Positions 1 to 9,608 of a DNA stretch of 64,000 nucleotides are shown one piece after another. The notes under the pieces are model-generated. The model had not been told where the DNA came from. It made no database searches and worked only from the letters and a program-made list of their open reading frames with translations. Location of the stretch: positions 2,108,001-2,172,000 of the forward strand of contig CAVNZM010000016.1 in the NCBI GenBank assembly GCA_963693365.1, given 5' to 3'. Position 1 is the first letter of the stretch. Each line of letters starts with the position of its first letter. The DNA comes from Amoebidium appalachense (taxonomy: Eukaryota > Ichthyosporea). A program made the translations under genes and the position numbers.

Positions 1-290
1 GAGAGAAAAAAACCCACACTAATCGATCTTCACACCTTCCAGACTGCCTCAGGCCACAAGCGCAAACGGCAAGCACGGGTAACAGACAAGGGCTACCTTG
101 ATCAAGAGGGGTTTCACGCAGCCTGGAGAACCCATTTCAAGGGTGTAAGTTTAAGCACCGAGACCACCAACTTCGTCAAATGTGAGTACTGCTGCATTCT
201 CAAGGCCCGCCTCAAGCTGGCCACCACCAATGCTGCAAGGATCCACATCCGTGAACTGCGGGAGGCACACATCAATCTCCAAAGGCTGGT
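1..290 (+). CDS. N-terminal exon of a DUF7869-type protein, runs off left edge
   Basis: Frame 1 is open from base 1 to about base 328 with no start codon, so this is an internal piece of a gene entering from the left. The translation has a CEYC pair near bases 181-192 followed by a basic helical stretch (LKARLKLA, IRELREAH), the arrangement I associate with the region just upstream of the catalytic part in DUF7869-type eukaryotic transposon proteins. The matching continuation (ERESYYQHR..A...P) starts at about 1690, after a block of microsatellites. The coding signal ends where poly-C begins near 296. The block may be an intron that gained microsatellites, but I find no clear GT donor; a poor GC donor at 291 is possible. 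Function unknown. Confidence 0.5.
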
Positions 291-324
<34 letters not shown>

Positions 325-507
325 ACCCACCCACCAAACGCCATCACCACCACCACCATCATTACGTGCACGGCACACACATACACAAAACCTTTACAAC
401 ATCACACCTGACAACATCTTCCAAAGTAAACACCCACGCACGCACATTACACACACACACACACACACACAAACATTCCTTCACACTCCGCCCCCCACAC
501 ACACACA

Positions 508-577
<70 letters not shown>

Positions 578-923
578 CCACAACCACACAGTCCGCCCCC
601 TCCCCCCCCTCCCCCCATCCCCCCTCACACACACACACACAGTCACATGTTCTCGTGGAGGAGGGCAAAGAAAGGGGGGGGAGGGGGGGGGGGGCAACGG
701 TGTTGTGCATTTGTGTGTGTGTGTGTGTGCGTGTGTGCGTGTGCGTGTGTGTGTGGTTGCGTGCGCGCATGCACGTGTGCGCAAGCACTTGGACTTCCCT
801 CCCCCCCCCCAAACACCATCACCACCACCACCATCATTACATGCACGGCACACGCATACACACAACCTCTAAAAGAACACACCTGACAACCTGTTCCAAA
901 ATAAACACCCACGCACGCACATT

Positions 924-975
<52 letters not shown>

Positions 976-1039
976 TGCACACCCGCACACCCGCACGTAC
1001 CACACATGCACACACACAACCACAACCACACAGTCTTCC

Positions 1040-1075
<36 letters not shown>

Positions 1076-1158
1076 ACCTGAACAAAACACACACACATAG
1101 TCATGTTTTCGTGGAGGAGGGAAAAAAAAAGGGGGGGAGCTTGGGTAGTGGCGTTGTG

Positions 1159-1217
<59 letters not shown>

Positions 1218-1500
1218 ACGTGTGTGCGCAAGCACTTGCAAGTGACTGTGTGTACGTGTGTGCCTGCGCGTAGGGTATTTGGGTTGGTATTTGGGTTTGT
1301 ATCTGGCGACATCACATGTATTTCAAATCACCGCATCGCGCACATCTCTTTGGTAGCAACTTCCTGCAATCAAAGTATGTCACTATATACATACACATAT
1401 TCGCAACTAGAGTGCATGAAACCGCACAGCTTTGTCGTACACACGCATATTCGCAATTATTAGAGTGCATGAAACCGCACAGTTGTGTCGTACAGCCATT
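291..1500. repeat. Poly-C and CA/TG microsatellite block
   Basis: Contains poly-C runs (about 296-324 and 1045-1075), several (CA)n and (TG)n tracts (about 450-580, 700-770, 925-970, 1160-1220), and a partly duplicated unit: the ATCATTACRTGCACGGCACAC segment occurs near 357 and 833, and the GAGGAGGGAAA segment near 656 and 1114. A 55-bp tandem duplication (AGAGTGCATGAAACCGCACAG core) lies at about 1408-1495. No coding signal; long open frames here are repeat artefacts. Confidence 0.9.
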
Positions 1501-1521
1501 GAAGAAAAACGAGTGACGTCA

Positions 1522-1640
1522 TCCTAGTACCAACTAGGATGACGTCATCCTAGTTGTAACTAGGATATATTGTCCTAGTTGTAACTAGGATCCAGAGTCC
1601 TAGTTGTGATTAGGATCGGGTCTCCTGGTTGACACTAGGA
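1522..1640. repeat. Array of five near-palindromes with 25-bp period
   Basis: Five copies of an 18-bp near-palindrome TCCTAGTTGTAACTAGGA start at 1522, 1548, 1573, 1598 and 1623, so the period is 25-26 bp. The first two are separated by GACGTCA, and TGACGTCA cores flank the first unit (1514 and 1540). The array ends 37 bp before the first ATG of the downstream reading frame and a TATATATA stretch follows at 1656-1665. It could be a promoter or protein-binding array, or sub-terminal repeats of a transposon. Confidence 0.75.
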
Positions 1641-1676
1641 TTATGATCCTCCTAACCATATATATAGTGATTGACC

Positions 1677-3428
1677 ATGAGATGTCACAGAAAGGAGAGA
1701 GAGAGCTATTACCAGCATCGGTCAGCTGCAATTCGGGAGCCACACAAGTACATGAGTGTCATCGTTGACTCAATGGACCAAGCAAAATCCGAAATCCCGA
1801 ACGTACATTGGAACTCCAAAGCCGCGAGCTCGATTCCCAAGAAGGCCGTTCGGATAACCAGTGTCCTCGTTCATGGCCGCACCCTCTACACAATCGTGGA
1901 TGAGCACGGTCGCAAGGGTGCCAATGTCCAAATCGCGGCACTCACGTTGGCAATCGAGCGTGAATTGGAGATACGGGGCTCGTTGCCAGAGACGTTGTAC
2001 GTGCAAATGGATAACGCCTCCGAGAATCATTGCAACGCAATGATGCAATTTTTTGAATTACTCGTTTCTAGGGGTGTGTTCACCACTGTGGAGTGTTCGT
2101 TCCTTCTTCCGGGACATACGCACGAGGATATCGATGGCCGCTTTCGGGGATTCAACCATTACCTGACTCAGCAACCGCCGCGGACTGTTCCCGATTTGAT
2201 GGAGACTTTGAAAAAGCGACCAAGATCGAAAGATTTAGCGCCGTATATTCGCCAAAGAGGGAGAGTGGTGGAGCCTCCTGAGGTGCACAATGTACAAGCC
2301 ATTCCAGAGTTCACAGAGTGGTTAGCCCCTTGCGCCGATCCCCTGTCGTACTTCGCAAAATGGCGATGCTTCCGATGGATCAAACTGGACACTGGCGTAA
2401 AATTTGAGGTTCGGCGACTTGCCAGCCAAGGCGATTGGATAGAATGTAGAGGTTCGCGTAAGGCTCTTCTTCACACGCTCCCCAACCAGCCTGCATCGAT
2501 GTCAATCAAGGTGAACCAAGGGTCGTCTATTCAGCCTTTTCCGATTTGGCTACGCGAACAATGGGGCACACTTGGAAGTATGCTTGAGCGATTGGCTAAG
2601 GACAATGTATTTTTGGACCCTGATGGAGAGCACCTGGAGTGGTGGAAGGAGCAAGCGCAGAGTGCCGGATATGATACAGTGACAGGCGAGTTCACGCAAC
2701 CTGCGCCGGCATTCGAAATTGTCATTACGTTTCCCTTTCGGCTGGTTAGCGATTTGACATCCAATCGATCATACCCGCGACCGCCCCCTCCAGGTCTTCC
2801 GGCCATCCCGGACGAACTTGAAGATCCGAACAACAGAGATGGAGATGACTGCGACATACCGTGCATCGGGGCTGACGGTAGGAGGGAAAGGCGCCAAATC
2901 GTAAAATTTACAAACCCGGGTGCTCCCAACGAAAATGATTTTGTGTTGGTGCACACTTGGGACGACGCACAGAATACTCCCGGATCAGACTACTTGGGGG
3001 AATTTTGTGTGGCGAAAGTAATTCATATTGAAAATCCAGAGGCCCTACCGGCTGATAGAACTTTTTGGGTGCATTGGTGGTGTCCTGATGGTGTGGCTAG
3101 TGATCTGAGATATGACGCAAAACTGCAACCTATGTTTATTCACAAGGAAGATCCTGCAAGGCAGACTTCCACTACCTTTCCAGTTTTGACTTGCACAGAT
3201 AAAAGTTTTCAGGGGTTCTATAGGCCGAATGTACAGAAGGAGCAGTTAAAGGAATATGTTCAATGGATAGACCCTGTGAAATTCGAGAATATGTGTGGGA
3301 CGATTTCTACCGGAAGTAGTTTTCTTGGAAAATCGGGTAAGGGTAACAGGTTCAATGTTGTAAAATCTCAATTAATGGCATTGCTCGAATTAAGCAAATC
3401 GGAGGTCAAGCGGGGTTTGGAAAAATAA
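1677..3428 (+). CDS. DUF7869-type protein, C-terminal part
   Basis: A 583-codon frame from the first ATG; the true exon may begin near 1690 after a CACAG acceptor. Motifs in order: VIVDSMDQ (about residue 27), VQMDNASENHCN (about 115) and PGHTHEDIDGRF (about 150). These acidic motifs are the hallmark of the DUF7869 domain common in eukaryotic repeats, and the D...D...HxxxD spacing suggests an RNase-H-like fold; that fold is an inference. The C-terminal 350 residues have no recognised motif. The frame is intact, unlike most transposon genes here. It probably joins the piece at 1-290. It could be a domesticated gene or an active transposon protein; the reaction is not known. Confidence 0.65.
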   Translation: MRCHRKERESYYQHRSAAIREPHKYMSVIVDSMDQAKSEIPNVHWNSKAASSIPKKAVRITSVLVHGRTLYTIVDEHGRKGANVQIAALTLAIERELEIRGSLPETLYVQMDNASENHCNAMMQFFELLVSRGVFTTVECSFLLPGHTHEDIDGRFRGFNHYLTQQPPRTVPDLMETLKKRPRSKDLAPYIRQRGRVVEPPEVHNVQAIPEFTEWLAPCADPLSYFAKWRCFRWIKLDTGVKFEVRRLASQGDWIECRGSRKALLHTLPNQPASMSIKVNQGSSIQPFPIWLREQWGTLGSMLERLAKDNVFLDPDGEHLEWWKEQAQSAGYDTVTGEFTQPAPAFEIVITFPFRLVSDLTSNRSYPRPPPPGLPAIPDELEDPNNRDGDDCDIPCIGADGRRERRQIVKFTNPGAPNENDFVLVHTWDDAQNTPGSDYLGEFCVAKVIHIENPEALPADRTFWVHWWCPDGVASDLRYDAKLQPMFIHKEDPARQTSTTFPVLTCTDKSFQGFYRPNVQKEQLKEYVQWIDPVKFENMCGTISTGSSFLGKSGKGNRFNVVKSQLMALLELSKSEVKRGLEK

Positions 3429-3704
3429 TAGTACTGAACAAAAGTAAGAATCTTATCCATGTTTTAGCAAACACTTCTAAATTTTCGTAAAGTCTGATTG
3501 GTGTGAATGACGCATGGCTGTGCCAACCCATAATATTATAGCCTCAGGCATTGCCGGCAACTTATTTTTGACCCAAAATTGCAAAAATAAAACGGCAGAA
3601 ATCGCTGCACGTGTCCATTATCTCAAAAGTCCTAAGTACCCTCCTACTGTCGCACGAGGCCGCCACAGTGGGGAACGGAGCCCCCAAAACGGACGGGCCC
3701 CGCC

Positions 3705-3743
<39 letters not shown>

Positions 3744-4160
3744 CTCCTTTTCTCTCTCTGTCGCCCCCCCCTCCCGCCTCTCCCTCTCCTCGCCGTCGAC
3801 CCGCAGCTACTCTTCCCCCCCCCCCCTCCCCCCCCCCCCCCCCCCCCTCCCTCCCCCCCCCTCCCCTCACCCCTCACCCACCACCCCCCCCTCCATTGCC
3901 TCCCCCCTCCCCCCCCCCCCTCCACCCCACCCTCCCACACCAGACACCCCCCTCCTTGTCCTGCCCCCCCCTCTTTCCTCCCATCCCACACCCCCCCCCC
4001 ACCACACAACATCTAAGCCTCTCGCCCCTCCCCTCTCAGCCCCACCCCCTTTGGTCAGACTCTACTCACCTTGCACTTCACACCCCTCCACCTTGTGTCT
4101 CCACCCCCCCTCCTCCACCCTCTCCCCAAGGGAAAAAGGAATAAAAAAAGAAAAAAAAGA
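3429..4160. repeat. Intergenic DNA and C-rich low-complexity tract
   Basis: 3429-3690 shows no feature beyond an AATAAA at about 3586. 3703-4130 is almost pure C/T on plus with C-runs up to about 40 bases (3709-3740) and ends in an A-rich GAAAAAGAAAAA tail. Open frames across it translate to polyproline or polyglycine and are artefacts. Confidence 0.85.
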
Positions 4161-4335
4161 AAAATAGAAACTAAACCGTCCAGTGGGGGATCCGGAACAT
4201 GTACATAACTCCTAATCGATATCCTACACTCGATTAGAGCGATACAACACGATAAAGTGGCAATTAGAGATCGAGGCTAATACATAGAGAGTGTGATCTT
4301 TATACTAAGGACGTGACTGACCAAACTGAGACTGC
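4161..4335. repeat. Dispersed repeat related to the element inserted in the polymerase gene
   Basis: 4220-4260 (CGATTAGAGCGATACAACAC and following) and 4275-4331 (TACATAGAGAGTGTG...ACCAAACTGAG) align with 11095-11220 in the 886-bp insertion inside polB, with small indels. The sharing of this block by two unrelated locations marks it as a dispersed repeat family. 4336-4454 shows nothing further. Confidence 0.5.
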
Positions 4336-4454
4336 GCCCGGTACGTACTCTAACGGACTGCACGCTTAAAGGGGCTTGAAACTGTGATACGTATAAACTT
4401 TTCTTTGAGTTGGGTGGGAAGCGAGCCAAACGTGTCTTAGAAGAACTTGAAAAG

Positions 4455-4672
4455 CGATCTGCTAAAAACTGTGTGCTTATACCTAAGCCTACGACTGAGC
4501 AAAAATCGATCTAATGATATGTGAAATCTGAAAGCAAAATCGGTCTAGTGATATGTGGAATAGAAGTGGGCAGCACCGAACTGTAAAAGAATGAAGCCAA
4601 GGACGCGCGAACACCCATCCGACGTGTTTACCCAGAAAAAATATTATCAATAAATTCCACAAATAAAACCTC
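4455..4672 (-). repeat. Terminal repeat of the DIRS-like element (3' copy)
   Basis: Starts GATCTGCTAAAAACTG and ends AATTCCACAAATAAAACCT. The same sequence, with several indels, is at 63000-63297 in the same orientation. On the element's own strand this is the 3' end, beyond the recombinase gene. Confidence 0.7.
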
Positions 4673-4779
4673 TATGAAAAACTACTCCGGGACGTGTGTT
4701 GCCTCTAGGGGGACATCCCCTTGGACGGAAGTGAACCTCAATGTTGTAAACCACGGCACGAGAGCGGTATGCTTGCTCC

Positions 4780-5825
4780 AAAGGTTTCACTTAAGAATAG
4801 AGGCGAGTAGTACACGTGTGGTAGTGGCAGCAATGGAGGCCGGGCGAAGTCAGTATAGATCAGGAAACAGTTAGAGGACCATCTGCCGAGTTGTTTGATC
4901 CGGGAGTTGTCGACCCTGGCCTCAGCCAGGGCTGTGGCCCCCCCTGATTCGGAGGCTGTGGCCGGCAAACCGGGAGGGTGAGAGGCCTGCCCGGGAGAGG
5001 AGAGCACGGAAGTCGGCAGAGAAAGCACCCTTGGTGTAGGGAATGCCAACGAGACTGAACAGGGGGTCGTCGGGTTGACCGGACGTTGTATCCAGGAACT
5101 GCCGGAGGAGATGGGCTGGGGAGAAGTGGGTGAGGGGCAGGGCAGCGAGAGTGACGTTGACACCTTGGGCCTGTACATCTGTCTTGGAGGTTGGCAGGTG
5201 GAGGGTGGCATGGGACAAAGTACCGGTTGGGGTGTAGCTGAAGGTCACGCCCTTCCTTTTAACGTGACGGGACAGGTCGAAGGAAGTCAGGGTCTTGGAG
5301 GTAAATTCCCCCGAACGGAGGAGACCACAAAAACCGACGACGAGGACCGTCCATAGCCGGAGATTGGCCGAGGAGGCCTTGGTGGGGGTGGCACTGGCCA
5401 TGGAGTAGGCTGAGGTGGGAGGGCAGTAGGGGCTCCCTGGTAGATGATCGGGGCCGGATGTTGTGAGTAAGCTGCCATCTGCCCATCCCTCGTAGGAACC
5501 AGGCCAGAGACTTGTCGTGGGGGTAGGGAGCAGGGAGGCCCATGTCGAGGTGGCGTCTGGTGATGGCCGAATTGTAGCCGGCCAAGGAAGAGGCCTGTAC
5601 CCCTCGTTGGGCACACCAGGCGAGAAAGAGCTGCACGGTGTGTGGGGAGGCCGGGAGGTAGGACCCGGAGGAGGACTGCAGCCGAGATGCCACACAAAAA
5701 TCGATGAACACTTTTTGCACCCGGGAGTAAAATGCCCGAGAGTCGAGGTTGAGACTCAGGGCCTGGCATTCCTGCAGGGTAGTGGTGGCTCGAAGCAGCT
5801 CGGCCGGAGCAAAGTGGGGGGCCAA
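4780..5825 (-). pseudogene. DIRS-like tyrosine recombinase
   Basis: N-terminal SAM-like core-binding part at 5825-5400 (AFYSRVQKVFIDFC, SLAGYNSAITRRHL). Catalytic domain: the first Arg lies in LLRSGEF at about 5310, the HSLR box at about 4970, and the tyrosine follows in KQLGRWSSNCFLIYT at about 4860-4820. The frame changes at least twice: near 5390, and near 4945 in a G-run between HSLR and the second half, so the gene as given cannot be translated through. Family role: integration of circular cDNA by site-specific recombination. Identification rests on R, H-x-x-R and Y in correct order next to an RT. Confidence 0.7.
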
Positions 5826-5984
5826 TCTGCCGGCGTTGCTCCGGAAGGGGAGATCTGGGGGGGGGGGGGGGGGGGTAGCCCAGGGGATAGGATAGGAACT
5901 CGTGGACCCAGGAGGGGAAGGGGCCGGGGCTCCGGTTGCAGGGAAGGTCGGAGTCGTCGGGCTCGGGGAAGTTGGTTACGAGAA

Positions 5985-7552
5985 ATGGCATCGGCTAGAT
6001 GGTTGAGGGGTCCCGGTAGGTAGGAGGCCTGTAACGTAAATTGGTATTGCATTTCCATGCGGGTGATGAACCGAATAAGTTTGGCCATCACGGGGTGGGG
6101 GGAAGACCGGGAGTGCAGGTCAGACACAGCACCCGTGTTGTCGCATAAAATACGGACATGGTGCCGTGGGTGGACCAGGAGGGGGCCCAGAGGGCCACGG
6201 CGGCTGCGATGGCCAAGAGTTCGATGACGGAGGAACCGAGTTTACCCTCATGAGCATAGAGGGCTTGGGTGGAGGGAGACCAGGGCATGAAAAACCATTG
6301 GTCGAGCCAGTGGCCCCCTAGACCCACGGATCCGGCAGCATCGGTGGCCAGGGTGGTGTATGTGGGGGGGTGATAAGGTGCACCCCATTCCATGATGTGA
6401 GGAACTGGTGCCATTCGGTTATGTCTGCCCGGGCGGCAGCAGACAGCCGTATGTGGTGGTGCCTGGCAAGGTGTGGGTGTTTTCGGAGAAGGCCCGCCCA
6501 TAGGCGCTGGGAGAAGGCCCGCCCGGGGGGACCAGCTGGGAACACCAGGTGAGTTTTCCGAGGAGGGATTGCAGGTCCCGAATGGTGAATCAGATGGTGG
6601 GTGTTGGGTGGGAAGTGAGGTCGAGTAGGTCCGAGAGTTTCAGGAAGCAGGGATCCGTGCCTCCATGGTAATGGAGTCGAATTCGATACCGATGAAGATG
6701 ATACGGGTAGCCGGGCCCTGCATCTTGTCTTCGGAGATGGCAATGTGCAGCTCTCGGCAGAGTTGCAGGAAGGTGGATAGGTGACGTTGGCACTGCTCTT
6801 GGGTGGGGGCGACTATAATCCAGTCGTCTACGTAGTGGCGGATGAGGGTAACACCGTGCTGGTGTGCCAGCCACTGGAGGGTGGCCGCGATCCGTTCCCA
6901 GATGGCTGGGCTAGATTTCAGGCCGAAGGGCAGTCGGGTGTCAACGTAAAAATGCCCCTGCCATTTGAATGCCATTAAGTGATGGTCTTCTGGTCGGATG
7001 GGCATGTGCCGGAAGGCAGCATGCACGTCTGCCACGGCCATGTAGCAGCCGGGGCCTGCGTCGAGAATGAGCTGGGTGACGTCCCGGGCTCGGATGTACT
7101 GAAGTTCGTCGGGGTAGGTGACGCTGTCATTGACGCTGCTGCCCCGGGGCCATGAGAGGTGGTGGATTCGACGGTATTTGGGGGGGTTCCCTTTTTAGTA
7201 ACGGCGCCGATGGGGGAGGAACGGTGGACCGGAAATCGGCGAAGAATTGGTCCGGGGAGAGGGGGCCGCGCAGGTGGCCGAGGGCGACTTCGTTGGCAAT
7301 ATCCGCCGTGATAGCGGCAGCAGCAGCCGGGGTGGTGGGTAGGTTGGGGCCCACCCGAGAGGTGGAGGGGCCGCGGTAGCCGATGTCGACACCGAATTCG
7401 ACATCGTGGAGGAGCTGCGCGGCGAATGATTGGTCTGGGTAGGATGCCAGCAGCTCCCGGAGGCGGGAGGTGTCAATGTGGTGCTGGGGCAGCGGGCGGG
7501 CCTCCGGGTCTGAGCCTCGGGGGAAGGTGTGGCTAGGGCAAGGGTGGGGCAC
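5985..7552 (-). pseudogene. DIRS-like reverse transcriptase and RNase H
   Basis: The upstream part (7552-7200) contains the DIGYRGP box typical of this RT group. After a poly-C frameshift near 7190 the RT core follows: YRRIHHLS, SVND, AVADVHAAFRHMPI (first catalytic Asp, about 7040), LPFGLKSSPAIWE (about 6930) and YVDDWI, the YxDD box, at about 6830. RNase H follows in another frame with TLATDAAGS (about 6360) and SVIELLAI, and ends near LNHLADAISR (about 5990). At least three frame breaks. Order and YVDD spacing are diagnostic of an RT; the DIRS assignment depends on the recombinase downstream. Confidence 0.75.
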
Positions 7553-7574
7553 CCTTGGGGAGGTCCCGGCAGCG

Positions 7575-7626
<52 letters not shown>

Positions 7627-7859
7627 GCAGGGCCCCGGGGGGGATAGAGTAGGGCAGCTGGGCCCGAGGAGGGTTTGCAGGGAGGGCAGCGGGGCCCTGT
7701 GCAGGGGATGCGGGCCGAGCACGTGGGGGTGTGGGCGGACACAGAGGTAGAAGAAGGGGGGAGGGAGTGCTAGGTGAGTGCCAGGGGGGGAGGCTCGTGG
7801 GATGGGGGGGGAGTAAAATAGTGCAGTGGCCAGAATAACGTCTTCGTGTAGGGACATTT

Positions 7860-8810
7860 ATTCTTGGCGCGCGCGCGAGACGTAGTTGGCCTGCGAAAAT
7901 TTGTACTCAGCCCTATTGGCCCGTTTTCCCGAGCTCCGTTTCCTTGTACCCGTGTGTCCTAGCTCCTAGCCCCTATGTTCTATCTGTGTGTGTGCGCGTA
8001 GACTAGGCATTTGCTCAACAGTCTTTGGGGGGGTGGCCAGAGCAGAGCGGGCCGGGAGAGGGGCGGCCAGCGACCGACGATGAATCCTCAGTGCGTGGGA
8101 TCCACAGCTCGGGCAGCCGCCGCGGCTTGGCCCCCGCCGGGTTATGGGAGGGAGGTGGTGCTTGGCGGCCATGTATGGGTCCAAGCTTGGATCCAAAGGG
8201 AGGAGAGGGGAACGTGTACAAACGGGTTTGTCATTGCGAAAAGCCTCGATGCTGCCGTCGTCGGCCTGCGCAGCTGCTGGCCTTTCTTGGATGGGGCCAG
8301 GAGGGCTGCGGGGGTGAACTTATACAGGTCGACGAAACGATTGGCGCGCAAATCTGCCAGCACACCGCGGGGGAAGCGGCAGTGTGCCCGGCTGAATGTC
8401 GCCAGTGTTCTCAGCTGTAATGGGGGGCGCGGGCAGGGCAGGTAGGTCCAGGTCAGGGCCGAGATGCAGTCCCGGGGAAACCTCCCCGGGTGCGGAGGGT
8501 GCGGCGGGGGGCGCGGGAGGGTCGCGGTTGGTGAGAGCGGCCAGGACGCCAGCCATCTGGGTGCTGATGGCGGTGAGGGCGGCAAGGACGGCGTCTCGAG
8601 AAGTCATCGGCGGGGACGGCGGGGCCTGAGGAGGGACTTCAGGAGTAGCCTAGGGAGAGTAGCCGGAGGGTCCGTGGTGGTATGGGCCTCCGGAGGCGCG
8701 TCAGGGCCCGCGGGAGCGTTGGTCAGCCTGTGGCGGAGGTCGCTGCGGGTCAGGCGCTTAGGTGCCACGGCAGGGGCGGTGGCTGAGGCCTGGCGCTTTT
8801 TCGGCGGCAT
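7860..8810 (-). pseudogene. Gag-like ORF of the DIRS-like element
   Basis: Begins with an ATG at 8808-8810 and a basic Ala/Pro-rich N-terminus (PPKKRQASATAPAVAPKRL), changing frame near 8605 and 8400. A later part reads RANRFVDLYKFTPAALLAP, the type of motif seen in gag-like proteins of these elements, then a GCPSCGS pair near 8085. The poly-G run at 7577-7625 separates it from the RT. The ATG lies inside the target duplication of the Polinton-like element, so the promoter-bearing leader now lies 54 kb away, at 62906 onward. Confidence 0.5.
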
Positions 8811-8812
8811 GC
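8808..8812. other. Target-site duplication CATGC, left copy
   Basis: CATGC directly precedes the left TIR start ACTACATATGG and recurs directly after the right TIR at 62901-62905. Canonical Polintons make 6-bp duplications; 5 bp falls within the range of retroviral-type integrases. Confidence 0.85.
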
Positions 8813-9283
8813 ACTACATATGGGGGCGCGGCACATGGTCGACGTGACGTCATCAAAGATGACGTCACCTCGACCATTATCCGCACCCCCCCCCAGGATA
8901 TGGGATATGTGGATATGAGATGTGTGATATCTGTGTACATATCGCGATATGGGATATATGAGATGTGGGTGGATATATGTACAGGAGCACGTGCACACAC
9001 TGTGTGTGTAAAACACGTGCAGAGCACGTGGTTTTAATTAAATGATTAAACAATTAAAGAGAGGGAGGGCGGAACACGTGTACGCGTACGTGTACGCGTA
9101 CGTGTGGTGCGTACATGTACACAAGTGCGGATCAAAGGAATGCGAAGGTTTGCGCAAGGCGTCCAATGGGAATTCGAATTCTGAATTCCATGTACAAGGC
9201 GTCCAATGGTATTACGGGTGCGCAGGGCGACCAATGATAATTCGGCTCAAAAAAGCAAATTGCCGCACAAGGCGTCCAATGAG
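8813..9283 (+). repeat. Left terminal inverted repeat
   Basis: Begins ACTACATATGGGGGCGCGG and is nearly identical to the reverse complement of 62433-62900; the few differences are in C-run length and short indels. Contains a 43-bp palindrome (8835-8877), a GATATG-rich stretch (8896-8976), several CACGTG boxes (about 8989-9030 and 9077) and four GGCG[TA]CCAATG boxes. In this class TIR ends are the sites of protein-primed replication and of integrase cutting. Confidence 0.92.
8835..8877. promoter_or_regulatory. Palindrome with two TGACGTCA cores near the TIR end
   Basis: Arms ATGGTCGACGTGACGTCATC and its inverted counterpart are separated by AAA, with one mismatch region. Each arm holds TGACGTCA (8845-8852 and 8860-8867), the consensus for CREB/ATF-type bZIP proteins. 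The same palindrome is at about 62836-62878 in the right TIR. Its place 22 bp from the very end suggests recognition by integrase, terminal protein or a host factor; that is inference. Confidence 0.6.
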
Positions 9284-9362
9284 CATTAAGGACAGCACAT
9301 TCCATCCCCAAGGCGTCCAATGAGCGCCCGGATCGGTCAATCTGGGTCTCTTATTGGACGCC
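9158..9362 (+). promoter_or_regulatory. Array of GGCGTCCAATG boxes upstream of polB
   Basis: Copies at 9158, 9198, 9226 (GGCGACCAATG), 9271 and 9312, spaced 28-45 bp, plus an inverted copy ATTGGACGCC at 9353-9362. The first four lie in the TIR and so recur in the right TIR upstream of the terminal minus-strand gene. CCAAT is the NF-Y site in eukaryotes. The box recurs in inverted form at about 53151 ahead of the gene at 53316. The 9363-9608 stretch up to the polB start has a short CA run but no clear TATA. Confidence 0.55.
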
Positions 9363-9608
9363 TTAGGTACACAGGCGGCCGCCGCGACCACACACACACA
9401 CACACAAACAAACACGTACCGACGTTGTTTTTTGCAAGATGTTTGCTTTGGAGATTTATTGCACAGGCACAGGGCCTTTGTTATTTTGCATACTGTTCTT
9501 TATTGAGGCGTTGCCCTGGCACAGCCAGGCTTGGCCTAGTAATTATTAAGTAGATTGATACTTGAGATTTATAAGATTACAGCCTGAGATCTAAGGTTAC
9601 ATTTCAAG

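Larger units (their letters stand above)
4455..8812 (-). mobile_element. DIRS-like tyrosine-recombinase retrotransposon, main part
   Basis: Read on minus, the order is gag-like (from 8810), RT (about 7550-6640), RNase H (about 6500-5985) and tyrosine recombinase (about 5825-4780), the DIRS-superfamily order with a recombinase instead of a DDE integrase. A terminal repeat at 4455-4672 has a diverged direct copy at 63000-63297. The element is cut in two at its gag start codon by the 54-kb Polinton-like element, whose 5-bp target duplication includes that ATG. Multiple frameshifts, many at poly-C/G runs (about 5860, 7190, 7577-7625), indicate a dead copy. Its two terminal repeats differ by many indels, so it is older than the nested insertions. 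Confidence 0.75.

Noticed and set aside
182-1245. Several long ORFs on both strands over CA/TG and poly-C tracts
   Set aside because: Translations are His/Thr, Cys/Val or polyproline runs with all frames open; simple repeats lack stop codons by composition.
3514-4167. 217-aa and 177-aa Pro/Ser-rich frames
   Set aside because: Pure C/T low-complexity DNA; overlapping frames give the same kind of protein.
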